From an uncultured Eubacteriales bacterium (GTDB lineage Bacteria; Bacillota; Clostridia; Oscillospirales; Butyricicoccaceae): a stretch of 10,920 nt of DNA. Below, piece by piece: positions 6,891-10,920 of this stretch. A program made the translations under genes and the position numbers. The stretch's first letter is position 1. Every line of letters starts with the position of its first letter. The stretch covers positions 1-10,920 of the forward strand of contig CAJUIK010000062.1 in NCBI GenBank assembly GCA_910585875.1, written 5' to 3'. The notes below the pieces were generated by a model. The model ran no database searches. It had not been told where the DNA came from and saw only the letters and a list, made by a program, of their open reading frames with translations.

Positions 6891-7026
6891 ATTGTGCGCC
6901 TCCAAAATAAAAAATTATGCGGCCGGCCAAAATGCGGCCAAACGAAAAAATCACACACTTTTGTAAATCATCGTGCCATCAATGATTTACAGAAGTATGT
7001 GAAAATCAGTCCAACACTTGAATTAC
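6891..7026 (-). promoter_or_regulatory. Long structured 5' leader of the cold-shock gene
   Basis: From the predicted start near 7026 to the ATG the leader is about 136 nt, comparable to the long leaders known for cold-shock genes such as cspA. It holds a large hairpin (6951-7002), a U6 run right after it (6950-6945), two copies of ATGCGGCC (plus strand 6917-6924 and 6932-6939) with a GGCCGGCC palindrome, and then an A/U-rich stretch carrying the ribosome binding site. Its function is inferred. Confidence 0.6.
6945..7002 (-). terminator. Terminator-like hairpin inside the cold-shock leader (possible attenuator)
   Basis: The arms 6951-6971 and 6982-7002 pair over 21 positions with one mismatch and one G-U wobble. 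The ten innermost pairs (TGTAAATCAT with ATGATTTACA) are perfect, and the loop is 10 nt. On the minus strand the hairpin is followed at once by six T (6950-6945). The stem is not GC-rich, so efficiency as a terminator is uncertain. It could instead be a stability or temperature-sensing structure. Confidence 0.6.
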
Positions 7027-7032
7027 GGATTT

Positions 7033-7061
7033 AGTATACGCCGATCTTTTTGAAATATCAA
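7033..7061 (-). promoter_or_regulatory. Sigma-A-like promoter of the cold-shock gene
   Basis: On the minus strand TTGATA (7061-7056), a 17-nt spacer and TATACT (7038-7033) form a strong match to the housekeeping consensus. The -35 element begins only 13-15 nt beyond the terminator of the upstream operon. Confidence 0.8.
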
Positions 7062-7075
7062 GTGCTTTGAGGCAA

Positions 7076-7118
7076 AAAAGCGCCTCGCCGGCGCAATTTT
7101 TTCCGGCGGGGCGCTTTT
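7076..7118 (-). terminator. Terminator of the rodA-pbp operon
   Basis: A 16-bp stem pairs AAAAGCGCCTCGCCGG (7076-7091) with CCGGCGGGGCGCTTTT (7103-7118), one position being non-Watson-Crick, around an 11-nt loop. On the minus strand it ends in a run of six T (7079-7074). It begins 10 nt after the stop of the small downstream gene and insulates the cold-shock promoter. Confidence 0.88.
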
Positions 7119-7128
7119 CTTCCCAGGT

Positions 7129-7344
7129 TCAAAGGGCCCGCAATTGGTTGAGCGTCTGATTGATCACGCTTTGGGGCACATACCGAGAAGCCATGTTCAT
7201 GGCTCTGTTCAGCGGCATATTCCAGGCCCGGCGCAGCATCGTCTGGTTGCGGAACAAGACGGGAAACTGCCGCTGCATCAGCGCCCGGGCCTGGGGATTG
7301 CTCAGCACTTCCCCCACAGTAATTTGGTTGTTTCTCAGGTTCAC
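7129..7344 (-). CDS. Small protein of unknown function, last gene of the rodA-pbp operon
   Basis: I do not recognise this 71-residue protein. The start is a GTG at 7344 with a full AGGAGG (7357-7352) seven bases upstream; a TTG at 7362 would lie upstream of that site and is unlikely. The sequence begins MNLRNNQITVGEVLSNPQAR and then runs through RALMQRQFPVLF to basic, Met/Asn-rich helices (about residues 35-70). There is no membrane helix, signal peptide or cysteine. The TVGEVLSNPQARALMQRQFP stretch looks like a short helical motif (leader, 'NP-x-A', then helix), and the net charge is positive. It lies 85 nt after the penicillin-binding protein, on the same strand, before a strong terminator, so it is probably co-transcribed. 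A cytosolic helical adaptor is possible but unproven. Confidence 0.7.
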   Translation of the reverse strand: MNLRNNQITVGEVLSNPQARALMQRQFPVLFRNQTMLRRAWNMPLNRAMNMASRYVPQSVINQTLNQLRAL

Positions 7345-7386
7345 ATCGTCGCCTCCTGCCAATCGATTCCCTCTATTCTATGCGGA

Positions 7387-7428
7387 GACAGCGGCCGGCG
7401 CGCCTATTTCCAAGGCCCGCCGGCGTCT
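7387..7428. repeat. GC-rich imperfect inverted repeat between pbp and the small gene
   Basis: GCCGGCG (7394-7400) pairs with CGCCGGC (7418-7424), with outer arms AGAC (7387-7390) and GTCT (7425-7428). It begins 2 nt past the penicillin-binding protein stop on the minus strand and has no T run on that strand. It may be an mRNA processing or 3'-stabilising structure; this is only a possibility. Confidence 0.4.
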
Positions 7429-7429
7429 C

Positions 7430-8782
7430 TTATCGGCCCGCCGCGGCGGCCAACACCTTTTTAGCCACGGCGCCGGCGGTTTTGCTGCCGCTTCCGCCGT
7501 TTTCCACCAGCACAATAAAGGCCAAGGGATATTCTTCATTGCGCAGAAAACCGGCAAACCAAGCGTGGGGCGCTCCGCTTCCATTTTCCGCTGTTCCTGA
7601 TTTGGCGCAGAGCTCCAGCCCCGCCAGAGCGCCTTCGCCGTAGTTATTGACCACATTGTCCCGCATCATTTGGGCCAGCTGATCCGCCGTCTCCCGGCTC
7701 ATCATCCGTCCGGCGGATTTGGTCCGATACCAGCGGGTCTTCCACCCGCTTTCCGTGGCGGCGCTGAGCAGCAGCTGGGGCTGGGCAGCCTGGCCGCCGT
7801 TGGCCGCCGCCCCCATGAAGACCATCATAGAGCAGGGGTTGACCAAATCCTGCCCCTGCCCCACGCCGGACCAAGCCAGAGCGCCTGGGTCTTGATCGTC
7901 GAAGACAAAAGAACCTTTGGCCGTCTCAATGCCGTTGAGGGAAAGAGATTCTGTCAGGCCCAGCTCTTTGCAGCGCTTTTCCATCTCTTTGGCCCCGATT
8001 TCCACCGCCAGCTGGCCGTATACGCAGTTGCAGGATTGGGTGAAAGCTTGTCCGATGGTCAGATCCCCATGGGGCTGGACGCAGGAGATCTGCGCGCCGC
8101 CGATTTCAATTTGCCCGTCGCAACGGAAAGAGCGTTGAAATAAATCCGGGACGGCGTCAATAGCCGCCGCCGTTGTGACGGCTTTGAAGATCGACCCCGG
8201 AACCACTGCGGCGCCCAGCAGCCGGTTGACGTACACTCCCTCATAAGCCGGGTCGTCGTCCCGGATTTCCGGCGGATTCTGGGGGTCGAAGGAGGGCGAA
8301 GAAACCATGCACAAAATTTCCCCTGTTTTATAATTGTAAACTCCCACCGTCCCCCGTCGGCCGTCCAACGCGTTATAGGCTGCGGCGCAGAGCTGAGCGT
8401 CCAGCGTCAGCGTCAAGTCCTGTCCGCCGCCGTTCACCCCGGAGATCGGGTTATACCCGGCCAATTTGCCGGCGAAGCGGGTCTGAACCCCCGAGCCCAC
8501 TCGTCCTTGGGAATCGCCTACGGCGTGCATCGTCCCCAGACGGACGGCCCGGCTGTCGTGGTATCGCCGCGCTTCTTCCGCCGTCTGAGCCAGGATCTGA
8601 CCGTTCCGATCCAGCACCCGTCCCCGGTTCAACCCGCCGTCGGCGTATAAATGCCGATTGGCCGGGAACGAAACCCATTGACTGCCCCGAGTAAAGAGGC
8701 GGAAGGAAAAGACGCCCAACCCCAAAGCCAGCAGACCGGCCAGCAGCAGGCAGAAAAAAGCCCGTTTTTCAATCTTCTTCAT
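7430..8782 (-). CDS. pbpA: Class B penicillin-binding protein (PbpA-like D,D-transpeptidase)
   Basis: A 450-residue membrane-anchored transpeptidase that crosslinks peptidoglycan outside the cell. An N-terminal helix (about 8-30) after MKKIEKR is the anchor. GRVLDRNGQILAQTAEE (54-70) is the start of the short dimerisation region common to PbpA/PBP2-type enzymes. The catalytic domain shows S197-x-x-K200 (VPGSIFK), S250-C-N252 (TQSCNCVYG) and K394-S-G-T (AKSGTAEN). The last is KSG rather than the commoner KTG, a conservative and known variation. The size is near that of actinobacterial PbpA. Its ATG overlaps the end of the FHA-FtsW/RodA gene by 14 nt, and GGAGGAGG (8802-8795) within that gene is its ribosome binding site. 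SEDS proteins work as obligate pairs with class B PBPs, so these two should form one synthase. The gene symbol is by resemblance. Confidence 0.92.
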   Translation of the reverse strand: MKKIEKRAFFCLLLAGLLALGLGVFSFRLFTRGSQWVSFPANRHLYADGGLNRGRVLDRNGQILAQTAEEARRYHDSRAVRLGTMHAVGDSQGRVGSGVQTRFAGKLAGYNPISGVNGGGQDLTLTLDAQLCAAAYNALDGRRGTVGVYNYKTGEILCMVSSPSFDPQNPPEIRDDDPAYEGVYVNRLLGAAVVPGSIFKAVTTAAAIDAVPDLFQRSFRCDGQIEIGGAQISCVQPHGDLTIGQAFTQSCNCVYGQLAVEIGAKEMEKRCKELGLTESLSLNGIETAKGSFVFDDQDPGALAWSGVGQGQDLVNPCSMMVFMGAAANGGQAAQPQLLLSAATESGWKTRWYRTKSAGRMMSRETADQLAQMMRDNVVNNYGEGALAGLELCAKSGTAENGSGAPHAWFAGFLRNEEYPLAFIVLVENGGSGSKTAGAVAKKVLAAAAGR

Positions 8783-10541
8783 CGTCGTCCCATTCCTCCT
8801 CCAGATCCCGCTGAACGGTCTGCTTGTTTTGCAGGCGGATGGCGAAACTGGCGTTCTGCCTGGTGTCGGCGGCCTTCAAAAAGGCCAGCAGCCCCCAGGC
8901 GCTGATCATGCTGGAGCCGCCGTGGGAGATGAACGGCAGCGTCACCCCCGTCAGCGGCAGCAGATCCACCGAGCCGAAGATATTGAGGATACTCTGGAAA
9001 ACCAGCAGAGAAGCGGCGGCGCAGGCGGCGATGGTATAAAAGCTGGAGCGCCCGGCCTTTGTGCAGCGGACGGCAAAGACTGCCAGAGTGATCAGGGCCC
9101 CCACGGCCAACAGGGCGATGATAAGGCCCCATTCTTCACAGAGCATTCCGAAAACCAAATCGGTGTCGGCGGCGAAAATATTTTTCAGCCAGCCTCGGCC
9201 CGCTCCCACGCCGACGAGCCCGCCGGAGGCGGCGGCGCTCATGGCCCGGGTCTGCTGGAACCCGGCGCCGCTGGCGTCCTGCCATACATGGCCCCAGACG
9301 GCGAAGCGGTTGGCGATATAGGGCTTGAAGCGCAGGATCATCATGCCCCCAAAGGCAGCGCCGCCGCAAATCAGCGATAGGGTTGCAAAATCCCCGGAAC
9401 GCAGATAGGCGATGACCAAAAAAGTGACGAAAAACACGGCGGCAGAACCGAAATCCCGCATCAGAGCCAAGCAGCCCAGGCAAAAGCCAGAAAACAGAAT
9501 AAAGCCATAGAGGTTGCGCCGGGCAAACAGCCGGTCCAGCGTGGCGGAGCCGGCGTAGACAAAGGCGATTTTAATCAACTCCGAGGGCTGAAAGCTGAAG
9601 CCGAACAAAGAAATCCAGTTGCGGGCGCCGTGGTTGACTCCGGCTATGGCCAGGTTGACCACAAACAGCGCCGCCGCCGCGGCTCCCATGAAGTGCCGCA
9701 ATTTCACCGCCCGGCGCAGATCTCGCAGATAAAAGCCCAAGGCCAAAAAGCCCGCCACGCCTATGACGACGGCCAGCAGCTGCTTGAGCGTCGCCTCCGG
9801 CGCCGAAGAAGCCGTGACCGCCAGCGACAAGGTACAGAGGAAAAAGGACACGATTTCCATCTCAAAGCCCACCCGGCGCAGGGCCCGCAAGGCGCAGACA
9901 TAACACCACATCAAGCAGCACAGGCCAAAAAAGGCCAGGGGAATCTGCCTGTTCCAATCCGGCCCTTGGCTGACGGCGAATTGTAGCACCGTAAACAACT
10001 GAAAAAAAGTTAAAATTACCAGCGAGGCCCAGGGGGAGACGGGCTTGGTCTGCCGACGCCCGGAGATTTCCGCCATCCTCCGAGAAAGCGGCGTCCGCTG
10101 AAATTCCAGGTCCACCCCGCCCAGCGTCAGAATATCTCCGTAGCGCAGCGGGGTTTTCCCTTCGATCTCCTGGCCGTTGACTCTGGTTCCCCCTTTGCTG
10201 CCGACGTCCATCACCTCCCATTTCCCCTGGTCGTCCCGAATCAGCGCCGCATGAGAGCGGGAGACGGTGGGATAATCCACCGTCAAATCCGCGCTGGCCG
10301 CCCGGCCCAGCGTGTTTTCCCAGTGAGTCACCGGCAAACGAACGCCCTCGGGCAGCAGCAGGCAGGCCCAGGTTTCCACCGGCGTTTTCACCTGCGCCAG
10401 CGAACGCAGCACGTCCAGCAGCAACCCCAAGGCCAACAGCGGCGCCGCCCACCGGAACGCTCCGGTATACCAGGGGCCCGCCTGAGGATAGGCCTGCAAA
10501 AAATCAAAAATCGGCTGAAATAACGCTTGTATCTGTTCCAT
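8769..10541 (-). CDS. FHA domain fused to FtsW/RodA (SEDS) peptidoglycan glycosyltransferase
   Basis: A 590-residue fusion, longer than the usual 370-400 for SEDS proteins. A first membrane helix lies at about 27-47. An FHA domain (about 58-150) follows, with G79-R80, S94-R-S96-H97 and VNG 121-123, the fold that binds phosphothreonine. A linker leads to a ten-or-so-helix SEDS domain (about 170-560) with FSFQPSELIKIAF, MRDFGSAAVF, TDLVFGMLCEEWG and TGVTLPFISHGGSS, all characteristic of FtsW/RodA/SpoVE. D461 in TDLVFG aligns by eye with the essential Asp of the family. The tail DLEEEWDDDEED is acidic. SEDS enzymes polymerise lipid II into glycan strands. The ATG at 10541 has GAGGT at 10555-10551. 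FHA suggests control by a Ser/Thr kinase, but none is in the window. Elongation, division or sporulation role cannot be decided. Confidence 0.93.
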   Translation of the reverse strand: MEQIQALFQPIFDFLQAYPQAGPWYTGAFRWAAPLLALGLLLDVLRSLAQVKTPVETWACLLLPEGVRLPVTHWENTLGRAASADLTVDYPTVSRSHAALIRDDQGKWEVMDVGSKGGTRVNGQEIEGKTPLRYGDILTLGGVDLEFQRTPLSRRMAEISGRRQTKPVSPWASLVILTFFQLFTVLQFAVSQGPDWNRQIPLAFFGLCCLMWCYVCALRALRRVGFEMEIVSFFLCTLSLAVTASSAPEATLKQLLAVVIGVAGFLALGFYLRDLRRAVKLRHFMGAAAAALFVVNLAIAGVNHGARNWISLFGFSFQPSELIKIAFVYAGSATLDRLFARRNLYGFILFSGFCLGCLALMRDFGSAAVFFVTFLVIAYLRSGDFATLSLICGGAAFGGMMILRFKPYIANRFAVWGHVWQDASGAGFQQTRAMSAAASGGLVGVGAGRGWLKNIFAADTDLVFGMLCEEWGLIIALLAVGALITLAVFAVRCTKAGRSSFYTIAACAAASLLVFQSILNIFGSVDLLPLTGVTLPFISHGGSSMISAWGLLAFLKAADTRQNASFAIRLQNKQTVQRDLEEEWDDDEED

Positions 10542-10563
10542 AAAAATTCTACCTCAACAACAA

Positions 10564-10587
10564 AACAAGAGGGTTTCTTATCTTGTT
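10564..10587 (-). repeat. Inverted repeat at the start of the rodA-pbp transcript
   Basis: AACAAGA (10564-10570) and TCTTGTT (10581-10587) form a perfect 7-bp inverted repeat with a 10-nt centre. It abuts the -10 box, so it overlaps the probable start site near 10581. It could be an operator or a 5' stabilising hairpin. Confidence 0.45.
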
Positions 10588-10616
10588 ATCATACCATTCC
10601 GCCCTGCAAACGTCCA
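10588..10616 (-). promoter_or_regulatory. Extended -10 promoter of the rodA-pbp operon
   Basis: On the minus strand TGGACG (10616-10611), a 17-nt spacer and TATGAT (10593-10588), the latter preceded by TGG, give an extended -10 promoter. The leader to the ATG at 10541 is about 40 nt. Confidence 0.68.
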
Positions 10617-10677
10617 GCTGAAAATCATCGAAAAACAGCAAAAGTAGACGTCGTAGACAGAAGCGCACCGGCGGTTT

Positions 10678-10698
10678 CGCAGGCGGACGCCGCCTGCG
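10678..10698. repeat. Perfect 9-bp inverted repeat between divergent promoters
   Basis: CGCAGGCGG (10678-10686) and CCGCCTGCG (10690-10698) flank ACG. It sits 31 nt upstream of the -35 box of the GntR-like gene and 61 nt upstream of the -35 box of the rodA operon. There is no T run, so it is not an intrinsic terminator. A regulator-binding site is possible. Confidence 0.5.
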
Positions 10699-10729
10699 CC
10701 CGACGCCCTTCCCGCTCTGAAAATAGTGG

Positions 10730-10758
10730 TGGACATTCTCCCCCTTCCGTGATATGAT
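10730..10758 (+). promoter_or_regulatory. Promoter of the GntR-like regulator gene
   Basis: TGGACA (10730-10735), a 17-nt spacer and TATGAT (10753-10758) with an extended -10 TGA before it form a strong housekeeping promoter. The start would lie near 10765, giving a leader of about 60 nt to the ATG at 10825. Confidence 0.75.
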
Positions 10759-10824
10759 GGAAAAATCAAGAACAAACGACTCCCTTTTGACGCGGGAGCC
10801 AAAGAAAGAAACGGCGGCGGAATC

Positions 10825-10920
10825 ATGAGCATCTTGACGTTTCGGCTGGACCCAGAACGAAAACAGCCCTATTATTTTCAGCTTTACCAGCATATTTTGC
10901 AGGAAATTCAAGACGGCGGC
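10825..10920 (+). CDS. GntR-family (possibly MocR-like) transcriptional regulator, 3'-truncated
   Basis: Only the first 32 codons are in the window, and the frame stays open to the edge. The start MSILTFRLDPERKQPYYFQL followed by YQHILQEIQDGG resembles the opening of the GntR winged helix, where a helix of the type 'LYxxIxxxIxxG' precedes the 'LPSxRxLA' segment. Proteins starting with a short strand before PYYxQLY are often MocR/PdxR-like, with a C-terminal aminotransferase-like domain, but that part lies outside the window. The ATG at 10825 is the only plausible start; the ribosome binding site is a weak GGCGGCGGA. It is transcribed divergently from the rodA operon and has its own promoter. 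MocR-type regulators often act on a neighbouring gene, which may be downstream. Confidence 0.6.
   Translation, partial: MSILTFRLDPERKQPYYFQLYQHILQEIQDGG

Noticed and set aside
6891..6905. Longer cold-shock protein starting at TTG 6905.
   Set aside because: That start lies on the ribosome binding site of the ATG at 6890, which gives the standard CspA length.
6972..6981. A three-codon micro-ORF (ATG-GCA-CGA-TGA) in and next to the loop of the csp leader hairpin on the minus strand.
   Set aside because: It has no ribosome binding site, and a short ATG-to-stop is expected by chance.
6624..7034. A 136-codon plus-strand frame across the cold-shock gene and its leader.
   Set aside because: It is antisense to csp and runs through the promoter, leader hairpin and terminator; there is no ribosome binding site or domain.
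7670..8143. A 157-codon plus-strand frame inside the penicillin-binding protein.
   Set aside because: It is antisense to the transpeptidase active-site region, has no ribosome binding site and no motif.
10549..10911. A 120-codon minus-strand frame upstream of the rodA gene.
   Set aside because: It covers two promoters, inverted repeats and the start of the GntR-like gene; its translation has no recognisable features.

Overview
The window is GC-rich bacterial DNA with strong AGGAGG-type ribosome binding sites, short overlapping operons and sigma-A-like promoters. The protein families point to a high-GC member of the Clostridia (Bacillota), plausibly near the Oscillospiraceae. They include a MATE exporter, an iron-sulfur flavoprotein, a double-ferredoxin aldo/keto reductase, an ECF sigma/anti-sigma pair, an OmpR-type two-component system, a short cold-shock protein and an FHA-fused FtsW/RodA. 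The taxon is an inference from gene content and base composition. I see no tRNA, rRNA, CRISPR array, insertion sequence or phage gene.

Left part, plus strand: a MATE transporter truncated by the window edge (1-1059) is followed by an Isf-like FMN/[4Fe-4S] flavoprotein (1140-1661) and a 4Fe-4S aldo/keto reductase (1680-2864), closed by a terminator at 2871-2899. The next plus-strand unit is an ECF-type sigma factor (2988-3476) overlapping its membrane anti-sigma factor (3466-4494). A bidirectional terminator at 4501-4539 separates it from the converging minus-strand genes.

Middle, minus strand: a response regulator (5578-6267) and histidine kinase (4580-5581) overlap by 4 nt and are driven by a good promoter at 6303-6332. 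Upstream lies an independent cold-shock gene (6687-6890) with its own promoter (7033-7061) and a leader of about 136 nt. That leader holds a 21-position hairpin followed directly by a run of six U, which looks like a built-in attenuator.

Right part, minus strand: an operon reads from a promoter at 10588-10616 through an FHA-domain-FtsW/RodA fusion (8769-10541), an overlapping class B penicillin-binding protein (7430-8782) and an unrecognised 71-residue protein (7129-7344), ending at a terminator at 7076-7118. This is a SEDS glycosyltransferase/transpeptidase pair for peptidoglycan synthesis with a phosphopeptide-reading domain built in. A GntR/MocR-like regulator begins divergently at 10825 behind its own promoter.

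Most of the window is ordinary core and accessory content. The parts most worth a second look are the cold-shock leader with a terminator-like hairpin, and the FHA-SEDS/PBP operon with its trailing small protein.
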